From positions 2,232,001-2,296,000 of the forward strand of contig NZ_CP090371.1 of NCBI RefSeq assembly GCF_021431925.1: a DNA stretch of 64,000 nt, in the 5' to 3' direction. This document shows positions 17,188-26,304 of this stretch, one piece after another. The stretch comes from Halobaculum sp. CBA1158. GTDB taxonomy: Archaea; Halobacteriota; Halobacteria; Halobacteriales; Haloferacaceae. Both the position numbers and the translations under genes were made by a program. The notes under the pieces are model-generated. The model was not told where the DNA came from. It did not search any database and was given only the letters and a program-made list of their open reading frames with translations. Positions within the stretch are counted from its first letter, which is position 1. Each line of letters begins with the position of its first letter.

Positions 17188-17194
17188 CATAAAT
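17188..17194 (-). promoter_or_regulatory. TATA box of fba-fbp operon
   Basis: ATTTATG on the minus strand is centred 30 nt before the aldolase ATG. This is the usual spacing for a leaderless haloarchaeal transcript, in a locally AT-rich stretch. Confidence 0.6.
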
Positions 17195-17249
17195 CGAATG
17201 GTGTACGGGAACTGATATTTACTCGGTGGCGAGTATCGGCTTCGTTCAG

Positions 17250-17984
17250 TCAGTCGACGTGCTCGGCGGCCGCCTCCCGCAGCGCCTCGACGCGGTCGGG
17301 GTCGCGGCCGAGCGCGTCGGCGACCGCGTCGGCGTCGGCGCTGGCGAGGCTCCGGGCCGACGTTATACCCGCCTCGGCCAGGTCCGCGGCGTCGGCGGAG
17401 GACACTCCGTCGACGGCGTCCAGCGGCGTCGGTCGCGAGCGCTCGCGCCAGGCGGACTCGGCGGCGACCGGGTCGCCCGAGCCGTCGGCCTTCGGTGCCG
17501 ACTCGTCGGCGTTCGACGGCGAGGCGGCCACCCACGCGGCCTCCGCGTCGGCGGCGTCCTCGCTCGATTCCCCGGCGTCACCGGATCCGCCGGCCTCACC
17601 GGATCCGCCGGCCTCACCGGATCCGCCGGCCTCACCGGATCCGTCTGCGTCGTCGGACCGGTCGACTTCGCGGGCGTCCTCTGAGTCGTCGCCGTCCTGC
17701 CAGTCGCCGGAAGAGGCCGCCACCCACGCCCGCTCCTCGTCGCCGAGCCCTCGGATCTGTGAGGACCGCCGGCGGAGGTCCTCGCCCTCGGATTCGAACG
17801 ACCACGCCAGCGAGTGCTCGCGACGGATGCGCGCGGCGACGCCGGGGTTCACTCCCGCGTCGATGAGCATCCGATACGAGACGCTCTTCGCGCGGACGTC
17901 CTCGGCACCGAACGGCGCGTCCGCGAGCACCGCCGCGGTCGCCGGCCCCACGAATTTCAGCTCTCTGATCGGTTCATCCCCCAC
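17250..17984 (-). CDS. helix-hairpin-helix protein with low-complexity linker
   Basis: A 244-residue protein. The N-terminus IRELKFVGPATAAVL is an HhH-like hairpin, and residues to about 60 look like a small DNA-binding domain (LIDAGVNPGVAARIRREHSL). A linker of about 100 residues contains four GSG(E/D)AG units from an 18-bp tandem repeat and two copies of the segment AWVAAS. The C-terminal 60 residues (DAVDGVSSADAADLAEAGI) form a second HhH pair. Paired HhH domains bind DNA without sequence specificity in repair and replication proteins. The precise role is unknown. Confidence 0.82.
   Translation of the reverse strand: MGDEPIRELKFVGPATAAVLADAPFGAEDVRAKSVSYRMLIDAGVNPGVAARIRREHSLAWSFESEGEDLRRRSSQIRGLGDEERAWVAASSGDWQDGDDSEDAREVDRSDDADGSGEAGGSGEAGGSGEAGGSGDAGESSEDAADAEAAWVAASPSNADESAPKADGSGDPVAAESAWRERSRPTPLDAVDGVSSADAADLAEAGITSARSLASADADAVADALGRDPDRVEALREAAAEHVD
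17581..17646. repeat. 18-bp tandem repeat, about 3.5 copies, in HhH gene
   Basis: The unit ggatccgccggcctcacc is repeated in frame, with near-perfect copies, encoding the GSGEAG linker units. The purity suggests recent expansion by slippage. Confidence 0.85.
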
Positions 17985-18143
17985 GCGGTCTCACCTGTGG
18001 TGAGCCTCGTGACCGAACCCTTTAACGTTTCTGCGGCGATTCTCGACTCTGGATAATTCGTCGCCTCGGCGACGCGTTCGGTCGGCGTCCCCGTCTCGCC
18101 GATCTCCGCTAGGCTTACGGTGGGCGACGGGGGAGTCGACCGT

Positions 18144-19001
18144 ATGCGCGAACTCTCCGCGGTGGAAACCGTCGGCGTCGTCGGCGCGGGAACGATGGGC
18201 AACGGCATCGCCCAGGTCGCCGCGACCGCCGGCTACGACGTGGTGATGCGCGACATCGAACCCGAGTACGTCGAGAACGGCTTCGATTCGATCGAGTCGT
18301 CGCTGTCGCGACTCGACGAGAAGGACGCGCTGGAGGAGGACCCGGAGACGATTCGCGGACGGATCGCCGGCACGACCGATCTCTCGGATCTGGCTGACGC
18401 GGACGTGGTCGTTGAGGCGGCGCTCGAGGACATGGAGGTAAAACAGGACATCTTCGGCGACCTCGAGGAGGCCACCGACGACGACGTGGTGCTCGCGACG
18501 AACACCTCCACCCTCTCCATCACGACCATCGCGTCGGCGACCGACCGCGAGGACCTCGTGGTCGGACTGCACTTCATGAACCCCGTCCCGATCATGGAGG
18601 GCGTCGAGATCGTCACGGGCGAGAAGACCGCCGACGGGACCGCCGACTTCGCCCACGCGTTCGCCGAGGATCTCGGCAAGGAGACGTGGGAGAGCGACGA
18701 CAAGCCCGGATTCGTGACGAACCGCGTGCTCATGCCGTGGATCAACGAGGGCATCCGCGCGTTCGACGAGGGCGTCGCCACGAAGGAGGACATGGACAAG
18801 GGGATGAAGCTCGGCACGAACGTCCCGATGGGCCCCCTCGAACTCGCCGACCATATCGGACTCGACATCTGTCTCGACGCCAGCGAGACGCTACACGAGG
18901 AACTCGGCGACCGCTACAAGCCCGCGTACCTCCTGAAGCGGAAGGTCGACGCCGGCGACCTCGGGAAGAAGACCGGGAAGGGGTTCTACGAGTACGAGTG
19001 A
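18144..19001 (+). CDS. 3-hydroxyacyl-CoA dehydrogenase
   Basis: A 285-residue NAD-dependent enzyme of beta-oxidation, oxidising L-3-hydroxyacyl-CoA. The Rossmann motif GAGTMGNG (14-21), the signature VGLHFMNPVPIMEGVEIV with the catalytic histidine, and the C-terminal helical domain (NRVLMPWINEGIRAFDEGVA, MGPLELADHIGLD) are all intact. The length matches single-domain family members. ATG 18144 is preferred to the in-frame GTG at 18120, because the Rossmann strand follows closely. It stands alone with no enoyl-CoA hydratase beside it. Confidence 0.95.
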   Translation: MRELSAVETVGVVGAGTMGNGIAQVAATAGYDVVMRDIEPEYVENGFDSIESSLSRLDEKDALEEDPETIRGRIAGTTDLSDLADADVVVEAALEDMEVKQDIFGDLEEATDDDVVLATNTSTLSITTIASATDREDLVVGLHFMNPVPIMEGVEIVTGEKTADGTADFAHAFAEDLGKETWESDDKPGFVTNRVLMPWINEGIRAFDEGVATKEDMDKGMKLGTNVPMGPLELADHIGLDICLDASETLHEELGDRYKPAYLLKRKVDAGDLGKKTGKGFYEYE

Positions 19002-19095
19002 CGCGAGCGGGCCGCCGTCGGCCTTGCTGCCGGCGGCGACGGCCCGGGTACGACCATTCGGAACGACTAACCCCCGGCCCGCCCGTTCGGCGGGT

Positions 19096-20097
19096 ATGAA
19101 GGCCACCGCGACGGCCCACCCCATCCAGGGCCTCGTGAAGTACCACGGGATGCGCGACGCCGAGCGTCGGCTCCCGTATCACGACTCGATCAGCCTCTGT
19201 ACCGCGCCATCGCGGACGACGACGACCGTCGAGTGGGAGCCCGACGCTGCCCCCGCGGACGACGAGTACCGGATCGGGGGCGAGGTCGTCGACGGCCGCG
19301 GTGCCGAGCGCATCGAGATGGTCGTCGATCACGTCCGCGAGATCGCGGGACTCGACGCCGCCGTCCGCGTCGAGTCCGAGAACTCCTTCCCGTCGAACGT
19401 CGGCTTCGGCTCCTCCTCGTCGGGGTTCGCCGCGCTGGCGACCGCGCTGGTGGAGGCGGCTGGCCTCGAGATGACCCGCCCGGAGATATCGACGGTCGCG
19501 CGTCGCGGGTCCTCGTCGGCCGCCCGCGCCGTCACCGGGGCGTATTCGGTGCTGTACGCCGGGATGAACGACGAGGACTGCCGCGCCGAGCGCCTCGACG
19601 TCGGCGTCGGTCCCGACGGGTTCGACCCGGAGGAAGACCTCCGCGTGGTGACGGCTCTCGTTCCGGCCTACAAGGAGACCGAAGAGGCCCACCGGGAGGC
19701 GGAGGCCAGCCACATGTTCGACGCCCGGATGGCGCACGTCCACGAGCAGCTTCAGCGGATGCGCGACAGCCTCCGAACGGGGAAATTCTCCGGGATCTTC
19801 GAGATCGCCGAACACGACTCGCTATCGCTGACGGCGACGACGATGACCGGCCCCGCCGGGTGGGTGTACTGGCAGCCCGAGACGATCGCCGTGTTCAACG
19901 CCGTCCGGGAGCTCCGCGAGGAGGAGGACATTCCGGTGTACTTCTCGACGGACACCGGCGCGAGCGTCTACGTCAACACGCCGGCCGAACACGCAGAGCG
20001 CGTCGAGGAGCGCGTCTCGGCGGTCGGCGTCGAGACGAACATCTGGGATGTCGGCGGACCGGCACGGGTGCTCGGGGAGTCGAAGTCGCTGTTCTGA
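19096..20097 (+). CDS. mvaD: phosphomevalonate decarboxylase (mevalonate-diphosphate decarboxylase family)
   Basis: A 333-residue GHMP-kinase-fold enzyme of isoprenoid synthesis. The ATP loop GFGSSSSGFAALATA (103-117), SSSAARAVTGAYSVL, and the catalytic Asp at 286 in FSTDTGASVYVN match the family. In Haloferax volcanii the equivalent protein was shown to decarboxylate phosphomevalonate rather than the diphosphate, giving isopentenyl phosphate. Haloarchaeal members are expected to do the same. The product feeds carotenoid, retinal and archaeal lipid synthesis. ATG 19096 begins the conserved HPIQGLVKYHG segment. Confidence 0.92.
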   Translation: MKATATAHPIQGLVKYHGMRDAERRLPYHDSISLCTAPSRTTTTVEWEPDAAPADDEYRIGGEVVDGRGAERIEMVVDHVREIAGLDAAVRVESENSFPSNVGFGSSSSGFAALATALVEAAGLEMTRPEISTVARRGSSSAARAVTGAYSVLYAGMNDEDCRAERLDVGVGPDGFDPEEDLRVVTALVPAYKETEEAHREAEASHMFDARMAHVHEQLQRMRDSLRTGKFSGIFEIAEHDSLSLTATTMTGPAGWVYWQPETIAVFNAVRELREEEDIPVYFSTDTGASVYVNTPAEHAERVEERVSAVGVETNIWDVGGPARVLGESKSLF

Positions 20098-20404
20098 TCG
20101 CCGGAGCGCAGCGCGAACCGACGCGTAGCCGTCGCTGCGCCCGCGATTGACAGGCGGCGCGGGTGCGTCCGCGAGGGAGTCGTCGTCGGCCGGAACACGG
20201 CCCGGCGGGTTGCCGCCGGCCGGTCGCCGTCGCGAGCGTCGGATCCCTCGCCGTCCCGAGCGGTGCGCCGCACGCCCGCTTCTCGCTCGGGACCGGGGTC
20301 ACGTCATCGTGGACGCTGGCCGCGCTTTCGTATATGAACGTTCGCACGTTCCCCGTCGGGGTCGCCGTCACGTCCTTACGCGCGGGCCGCGTAACCGCGA
20401 TCGA
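20098..20404. other. 307-nt spacer with no gene seen
   Basis: Between mvaD and the NDH-like gene I see no coding frame with normal haloarchaeal composition and no tRNA-like fold. A stem of 8 bp (GCGCAGCG at 20106-20113 with CGCTGCGC at 20133-20140) just after mvaD could be incidental. A weak TTACG element about 30 nt before 20405 could be the downstream promoter. Confidence 0.5.
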
Positions 20405-21544
20405 ATGCACGTCGCCGTTCTCGGAGCCGGCTACGCCGGCGTCGCCGTGACCCGGAAGCTCGAGTCCCGACTCCCGCCGGAGGTCGACATCACGCTCGTC
20501 AACGAGGGAGCGGATCACGTCCTCGTCCACGAGATCCATCGAGCGATCCGCCGACCGGCTGTTGCCGACGCGGTGTCGGTCCCCCTCGTGGATCTGCTGG
20601 ACCGTGCGGAACTCGTCGTCGACCGCGTCGACGACATAGACGCCGAGGCCGGACGCGCGGAGCTGGCCTCCGGCGACGCCGTCGAGTGGGACTACGGGGC
20701 GGTGTGTCTCGGCTCCGAGACTGCGTACTACGGGATCGACGGGCTGCGCGAGCACGGGACGCCGCTGAAGTCCCTGGACGACGCCGCCGCGATCCGCGAG
20801 GAGTTCCTCGACGTGGTCGCCGAGGGAGACCGGGCCGTGGTCGGCGGCGCGGGCCTCTCGGGCGTCCAGGTCGCGGGCGAGCTCGCCGCGCTCGCCCGCG
20901 AGGAGGGCGCGGCGGGTCCCGACGACGTAGAGGTCAAACTGGTCGAGCAGCTCGAGGAGGTGGCTCCGAACTTCCCCGCGAACTTCCGGCGGGCCGTCCG
21001 CGATCAACTGGAGGAGCGCGGCGTCAGCGTCGAGACGGGCACCACCGTCGAACGCGTGACCGACGACAGACTCGTCACCGACGCGGGCGAGATCGCGTAC
21101 GACCAGCTCGTCTGGACCGGCGGCATCGCCGGCGACGACGCCCTCGATGGCGACCGACCGGTCGTCCGAGCCGACCTGCGCCTGACCGATCGCACGTTCG
21201 CGCTGGGGGACGCCGCCCGCGTCGTCGACGCCGACGGCGAGGCCGTGCCGGCCTCGGCGTCGGCGGCGGTCCGCGAGGCCGAGACCGCCGCCGAGAACGT
21301 CGCCCGCCTCGTCGAGCACGACCGGGCCGACGACGACGACTTCGCGCCGCGGCTGGCGCGGTATCGGTTCGATGTCCCCGGATGGCTGGTCTCCGTCGGC
21401 GACGGCGCGGTCGCGCAGTTGGGACCGACCGTGCTCACCGGGGTGGCCGCGAGGGCGTCGAAGGCGTCCGTCGGCGCGGGGTATCTCACCGGCGTCGGCG
21501 CTGTCGACAGGGCCATCGACCTCGTCGAGGAGGAACTGCTGTGA
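20405..21544 (+). CDS. NADH dehydrogenase-like FAD/NAD(P) oxidoreductase (NDH-2 family)
   Basis: A 379-residue flavoprotein with the two dinucleotide folds of type II NADH dehydrogenases. The FAD motif VLGAGYAGVA is at 4-13. A second nucleotide motif, VVGGAGLSGVQVAGELA, lies near 147-163. A typical FALGDAAR segment binds FAD near residue 265. The C-terminus is short and helical and could attach to the membrane surface. Such proteins pass electrons from NADH to quinone without pumping protons. Sulfide:quinone reductase is an alternative, but I see no paired redox cysteines. Confidence 0.85.
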   Translation: MHVAVLGAGYAGVAVTRKLESRLPPEVDITLVNEGADHVLVHEIHRAIRRPAVADAVSVPLVDLLDRAELVVDRVDDIDAEAGRAELASGDAVEWDYGAVCLGSETAYYGIDGLREHGTPLKSLDDAAAIREEFLDVVAEGDRAVVGGAGLSGVQVAGELAALAREEGAAGPDDVEVKLVEQLEEVAPNFPANFRRAVRDQLEERGVSVETGTTVERVTDDRLVTDAGEIAYDQLVWTGGIAGDDALDGDRPVVRADLRLTDRTFALGDAARVVDADGEAVPASASAAVREAETAAENVARLVEHDRADDDDFAPRLARYRFDVPGWLVSVGDGAVAQLGPTVLTGVAARASKASVGAGYLTGVGAVDRAIDLVEEELL

Positions 21545-21709
21545 CGGCAATCGTCGCGTCCGCCGTGTCACTCGCGTAGCGGGTCGGGGACGCATTTCGA
21601 AATAGCGAATAAAACCGATCGATCGGTCACCGCTAGTGTTTAAGGAACTAGGAATATTGTGATGTGTTCGTAGAAAACGCTTACAACGGATACCGCGTCA
21701 CGTATACAC

Positions 21710-21859
21710 ATGCCAGCCATCGACATCGATCCCCACAGCTCGACGGAGGGGCTGTTCGAGTGCATCGGCTGCGGGAGTCGCGTCCGATCGGCGAACCACC
21801 CGGGCACCTGTCCGAACTGTGAGGCCGACCTCCGGAACATCGCCGTTCCCCGGGAGTAG
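21710..21859 (+). CDS. 49-residue zinc-ribbon protein (rubrerythrin-like domain type)
   Basis: A small protein with two CxxC knuckles, ECIGCGSRV and TCPNCEADL, spaced 12 residues apart, forming a zinc or iron ribbon. The N-terminus is MPAIDIDPHS. The start ATG at 21710 follows an AT-rich region (TTTAAGG near 21639, GCTTACAAC near 21680) unlike the surrounding GC-rich DNA, which supports a real promoter. Similar short proteins are common in haloarchaea and are often labelled rubrerythrin-like. Role unknown. Confidence 0.85.
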   Translation: MPAIDIDPHSSTEGLFECIGCGSRVRSANHPGTCPNCEADLRNIAVPRE

Positions 21860-22094
21860 CCGACCCGACACGACCGATCGCTGCAGCCGGTCGTGATGCG
21901 ATCGCCTCGACACCGCGGTCGCCGACGCCGGTTCTGCTCCGGTCCCGCCGCCGACGGCGTTGCCGTCGCTGTCTCCGTTGTCGTCGCTGCCGCCGTCTCT
22001 GTCCCCTCGTGTCGCAGCCGAGTTCGTCGTCTCGCGTGGCTTCAGATCCCCCGCGAGCGCGACGCTTAACACGCTCGCACCGCTAGCGACGCCG

Positions 22095-24932
22095 ATGAGC
22101 GAACCGCCGCGAGCGACCGGGATGGACGCGTTCGCGGCGCTGGGGGAGGAAGTGCGGTCGGCGCTGTCCGAGCGCGGGTTCTCCACGCCGACGGCCCCGC
22201 AGCGCCGGGCGATCCCGCCGATCGCGGACGGCGACGACGCTCTCGTGATCGCACCGACCGGGACGGGCAAGACCGAGACCGCGATGCTCCCGGTGCTGTC
22301 TGCGCTCGCGGAGTCCCGCCCCGAGGGGCTGGGGGCGCTGTACGTGACGCCGCTTCGGGCGCTGAACCGCGACATGCGCGAGCGCCTGGAGTGGTGGGGC
22401 GAGTACCTCGACCTCGACGTACAGGTCCGCCACGGCGACACCTCCGACTACCAGCGGGGCAAGCAGGCCGACGACCCGCCGGACGTGCTCGTCACGACGC
22501 CGGAGACGCTCCAGGCGATGTTGACGGGCGAGAAGCTCCGGGCGGCGCTGTCGGACGTGGAGCACGTCGTCGTCGACGAGGTCCACGAGTTGGCGGCCTC
22601 GAAACGGGGCGCACAGTTGACCGTCGGGCTCGAACGGGTCCGGCGGCTCGCCGGCGACTTCCAGCGGATCGGCCTCTCGGCGACCGTCGGCGACCCCGAG
22701 GAGGTGGGGAAGTTCCTCACGGGCGACCGCGGCTGTGAGATCGTCGAGGTCGACGCGGGGAGCAAGATCGAGTTCGACGTGGTGTCGCCCGAGGTGACGA
22801 CGGAGGACGAGCGCCTCGCCGGAAAGCTGGCGACCGATCCCGAGATCGCGAGCCACGTCCGGTTCATCCGTGACCTCGTCCGCGAGCACGAGTCGACCCT
22901 GATCTTCGTCAACACTCGCCAGACCGCGGAGGCGCTCGGTTCGCGGTTCAAGACGCTCGACGAGCCGATCGGCGTCCACCACGGCTCGCTGTCGACGGAC
23001 GCTCGGATCGAGGTCGAGGACGCGTTCAAGTCCGGCGAGATCGACGGCCTCGTGTGCACCTCCTCGATGGAGTTGGGGATCGACGTGGGGAGGGTGGACC
23101 ACGTCGTGCAGTACAACTCTCCCCGCGAGGTCGCGCGCCTGCTCCAGCGCGTCGGCCGTGCCGGCCACCGCCGCGACGAGGTGAGCCACGGCACCGTCGT
23201 CACCGACGCACCGGATGACACGATGGAGGCGCTGGCGATCGCCCGCCGGGCCGTCGCGGGCGAGGTCGAGGAGTCCGGAATCCACCACGGCAGCCTCGAC
23301 ACGCTCGCGAACCAGATCGTCGGCCTCCTCATGGACATGGGCGAGGTCGACGCCCGCGAGGCATACGAGCTGATCACCCGGGCGTACCCCTTCCGCGACC
23401 TCCCCGAGGAGACGTTCCGGGAGGTCGCCCGCGAGCTGTCCGGGAACCGGCTGCTGTGGATCGACGAGGAGCGCGACGTGCTGGAGACCTCCGGCGGGAC
23501 GTGGCAGTACTACTACCGGAACCTCTCGATGATCCCCGACGAGGAGACGTACGAGGTGTACGACATCTCCTCGCGCCGGCAGATCGGCACCCTCGACGAG
23601 CGCTTCGTCGTCAACTTCGCCCAGCCGGGCGAGGCGTTCATCCAGCGGGGGGAGCTGTGGCGCATCAACGACATCGACGAGGAGGAGTCGGAGGTGAACG
23701 TCGCGCCCATCGAGGACCCCGCCGGCGAGGTGCCCTCTTGGACCGGCCAGGAGATCCCCGTCCCCCGCGCCGTCGCGAGCGAGGTCGGGGAGATGCGGGG
23801 CGTCGCGGAGCCGCAGTTAGCGAGCGGTGCCGACGCGACGGCCGTCGGCCGGGAGTTCGCCGGGCGCTATCCCGCCGACGCGGACACGATACGCGTCGGC
23901 CTGGAATCCGTCGAGCGCCACGTCGAGGGCGGTCACCCGATGCCGACCGACGACCGGATCGTAGTCGAGGGGAGGGGGCGCTCGATCGCGGTCAACGCGG
24001 CCCTCGGCCACCGGATGAATCGGACGCTGGGTCGCCTGCTCTCGGCGCTGATCGGCCAGCGCACCGGATCGTCCGTCGGGATGGAGGCCGACCCCTACCG
24101 CGTCGAGTTGGAGGTGCCCAACGGCGTGACGCCGGGGACCGTCATCGAGGTTCTCGAGGAGACCGACCCCGCACACGTCGAGGCGCTGTTGGAGTTGGCA
24201 CTGAAGAACTCGGACACCCTCAAGTTCACCCTCGCGCACGTCGCCGCGAAGTTCGGCGCGCTCAAGCGCTACCAGGGGAGCGAACGGTTCGGCGGCGACC
24301 GCCTCATGGCGGCGCTGGAGGACACTCCCGTCTTCGAGGAGGCCGTGCGGGAGGTGTTCCACACCGAGTTGGCCGTCGAGGAGACGGCGGACCTGCTCGG
24401 CGCTATCGACGACGGCGACGTCGAGGTCGTCGCCGCCCGCGAACGCACCCCGCTGGGCACCGACGGCCGCTCGTCGGGCCGGGAGTTCCTCGTGCCCGAG
24501 AACGCCGACGCCTCCGTGATCGAGACGATCCGCGACCGGATCATGGACGACCACGTCATCCAGTTGTGCGTCCATTGCGGCGAGTGGAACCAACGGACGA
24601 AGGTGCGTCGCGTCCGTGACACGCCGGAGTGTCCCGAGTGCGGGTCCACCCGGATCGCCGCGCTGAATCCGTGGGCCGATGAGGTCGTGAAAGCGGTCCG
24701 CGCGAGCGACAAGGACGACGAGCAGGAGAAACTGACCCGCAAGGCGAACCGCGCGGCGAACCTCGTGCAGGCGCACGGCAAGCAGGCGGTGATCGCGCTG
24801 GCTGCCAGGGGAGTGGGACCGCACAACGCCGCCCGGATCATCGGGAAGCTTCGCGAGAACGAGGACGACTTCTACCGCGACATTCTCAAACAGGAGCGCC
24901 AGTACGCCCGAACCAAGAGCTTCTGGGAGTAG
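22095..24932 (+). CDS. lhr: Lhr-type superfamily 2 ATP-dependent helicase
   Basis: A 945-residue helicase. Walker A is APTGTGKTE, motif II DEVH, motif III GLSATVGD. The second RecA domain has STLIFVNTRQTAE, SSMELGIDVG and LQRVGRAGHR. The long C-terminal part contains the Lhr-core winged-helix and beta-barrel regions. It ends with a four-cysteine zinc motif, CVHCGEWN then CPECGST, common in archaeal Lhr. Lhr proteins unwind forked DNA or RNA-DNA hybrids and are linked to DNA repair. ATG 22095 lies at the start of the Q-motif region; upstream codons look noncoding. Confidence 0.95.
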   Translation: MSEPPRATGMDAFAALGEEVRSALSERGFSTPTAPQRRAIPPIADGDDALVIAPTGTGKTETAMLPVLSALAESRPEGLGALYVTPLRALNRDMRERLEWWGEYLDLDVQVRHGDTSDYQRGKQADDPPDVLVTTPETLQAMLTGEKLRAALSDVEHVVVDEVHELAASKRGAQLTVGLERVRRLAGDFQRIGLSATVGDPEEVGKFLTGDRGCEIVEVDAGSKIEFDVVSPEVTTEDERLAGKLATDPEIASHVRFIRDLVREHESTLIFVNTRQTAEALGSRFKTLDEPIGVHHGSLSTDARIEVEDAFKSGEIDGLVCTSSMELGIDVGRVDHVVQYNSPREVARLLQRVGRAGHRRDEVSHGTVVTDAPDDTMEALAIARRAVAGEVEESGIHHGSLDTLANQIVGLLMDMGEVDAREAYELITRAYPFRDLPEETFREVARELSGNRLLWIDEERDVLETSGGTWQYYYRNLSMIPDEETYEVYDISSRRQIGTLDERFVVNFAQPGEAFIQRGELWRINDIDEEESEVNVAPIEDPAGEVPSWTGQEIPVPRAVASEVGEMRGVAEPQLASGADATAVGREFAGRYPADADTIRVGLESVERHVEGGHPMPTDDRIVVEGRGRSIAVNAALGHRMNRTLGRLLSALIGQRTGSSVGMEADPYRVELEVPNGVTPGTVIEVLEETDPAHVEALLELALKNSDTLKFTLAHVAAKFGALKRYQGSERFGGDRLMAALEDTPVFEEAVREVFHTELAVEETADLLGAIDDGDVEVVAARERTPLGTDGRSSGREFLVPENADASVIETIRDRIMDDHVIQLCVHCGEWNQRTKVRRVRDTPECPECGSTRIAALNPWADEVVKAVRASDKDDEQEKLTRKANRAANLVQAHGKQAVIALAARGVGPHNAARIIGKLRENEDDFYRDILKQERQYARTKSFWE

Positions 24933-24959
24933 TCGTCGCCGGCGCGGCTCGTTCGCGAC

Positions 24960-25349
24960 TCAGTCCTCTCCCTGCCACTCCTCCAGCGTCGCCGCCACGG
25001 CGCTGGCGAGGTGGTTGAAGTCGCGCAGCGCCATCCCGTCGCTGGTGACGAGCACGCCCTTGTCGCCGCCGTCGATGCGGACGGCGTAGCCGTTCTCGAA
25101 CACCCGAAGCGTGTAGCGGTACTCGCCCAGTTCCGTGCCCGAGTAGCCGTCGCTGGCCATCGCGAAGTCCTGGCGTTCGGTGCCGATGAACGCCATCAGG
25201 TCGGCGTCCTGCTCCAGGTCGTCACGGAGGTACAGCTGTTCGTGGTCGGTCCGCGAGAAGTACGTCACCGACCGGGCGTTGTCGCCGACCGTGGTTCGAC
25301 ACGTCGAGACGAGTCGCTCCGCGGCCTCGTCGGGAAGCAGTTGGGACAT
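24960..25349 (-). CDS. haloarchaeal conserved protein of unknown function
   Basis: A 129-residue soluble protein. Segments such as RSVTYFSRTDHEQLYLRDDL and ELGEYRYTLRVFENGYAVRI suggest an alpha/beta fold like those of a widespread haloarchaeal family that I recall only as a domain of unknown function. It is convergent with lhr and ends 27 nt from it. The frame extends to 25619, but the ATG at 25349 begins the conserved part. Confidence 0.82.
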   Translation of the reverse strand: MSQLLPDEAAERLVSTCRTTVGDNARSVTYFSRTDHEQLYLRDDLEQDADLMAFIGTERQDFAMASDGYSGTELGEYRYTLRVFENGYAVRIDGGDKGVLVTSDGMALRDFNHLASAVAATLEEWQGED

Positions 25350-25476
25350 ACTCGCCACGCGCCGTCCGCGTCGGTAGTCGGTGTGGTAGGTGCCATCCTT
25401 GCCGGTTCCTGTGCGTCGGTGCGTGCGGTACCATCTCTCACGAACCGTTTTCGGGAGCACCTCCCTCGTGGGCGGT

Positions 25477-26232
25477 ATGTCGACAGGCGATCCCGGCGGC
25501 GGCGCGACGGACACCGACGGAACGGACCCATTCGGTCGCGCGATCCGCGACTTCCGCCGGGGCGAGCAGGACGAGCCGCTGTGGTGCGTCGACGGCGACG
25601 AGCGGCTCGAACACCCCATCGAGCGCTTCTACTTCGCCGAGCGCGACGAGTCCGTGTACGAGGCGCTCGACGCCGACGGGCTGGCGACGCCGCTGCTCGA
25701 CCTGGGTGCCGGCGCGGGCCGCGACGCGCTCCGGTTTCAGGAACGCTACGAGGGGGAGGTTGTCGGCCTGGAACCCTCCGCGCACCTCATCGCGACGATG
25801 CGCGAGCGCGGCGTCGAGTCGGCCGTCGAGGGCGACATGTTCGCGCTCCGGGAGTCGTTCGAGCGCGACCGCTTTCGCGCCGTCTACGCCCACGGCACCC
25901 AACTGGGGCTCGCGCGACCGCCACACCGCCTCCGGGAGTTCCTCGGGGATCTGGCGTTCGTGACCGACGACGACGCCGTCGCCGTGCTGGACAACTACGA
26001 CCCCGAGGCGGCGGCGGCGCGCGACCTACTGGGCTGGCGGCCGGACCCGACGCCGGGGATGGGCTACCGCGTGATGCACTTCGAGTACGAGGGCGACGTG
26101 GGCGAGTCGCTGCTGTTCCGGCCGTTCACGCCCGAGGTGCTGCGGGAGGCGTGCGTGGGGTCGGCGTGGACCGTCGGGGAGGTTCGATACACGAACGCCC
26201 ACCACTACGAGGTGGTGTTGCAGAAGGCGTGA
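25477..26232 (+). CDS. class I SAM-dependent methyltransferase
   Basis: A 251-residue protein with the Rossmann methyltransferase motif I LLDLGAGAGRDALRF, and VVGLEPSAHLI as motif II. Post-I residues VEGDMFAL and the later AVYAHGTQLGLA complete the core. The substrate cannot be told; the unusual FYFAERDESVYEAL N-terminal segment is typical of small-molecule methyltransferases. The start at 25477 removes a basic upstream stretch. The NUDIX gene at 26305 begins 72 nt downstream on the same strand. Confidence 0.88.
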   Translation: MSTGDPGGGATDTDGTDPFGRAIRDFRRGEQDEPLWCVDGDERLEHPIERFYFAERDESVYEALDADGLATPLLDLGAGAGRDALRFQERYEGEVVGLEPSAHLIATMRERGVESAVEGDMFALRESFERDRFRAVYAHGTQLGLARPPHRLREFLGDLAFVTDDDAVAVLDNYDPEAAAARDLLGWRPDPTPGMGYRVMHFEYEGDVGESLLFRPFTPEVLREACVGSAWTVGEVRYTNAHHYEVVLQKA

Positions 26233-26304
26233 CGCGGCGCGGATCCGGTGTGGGACCCGTCGGACGGCCGACAGAGCTACCCGGGACGGACCGGGGTGAT
26301 CTGC

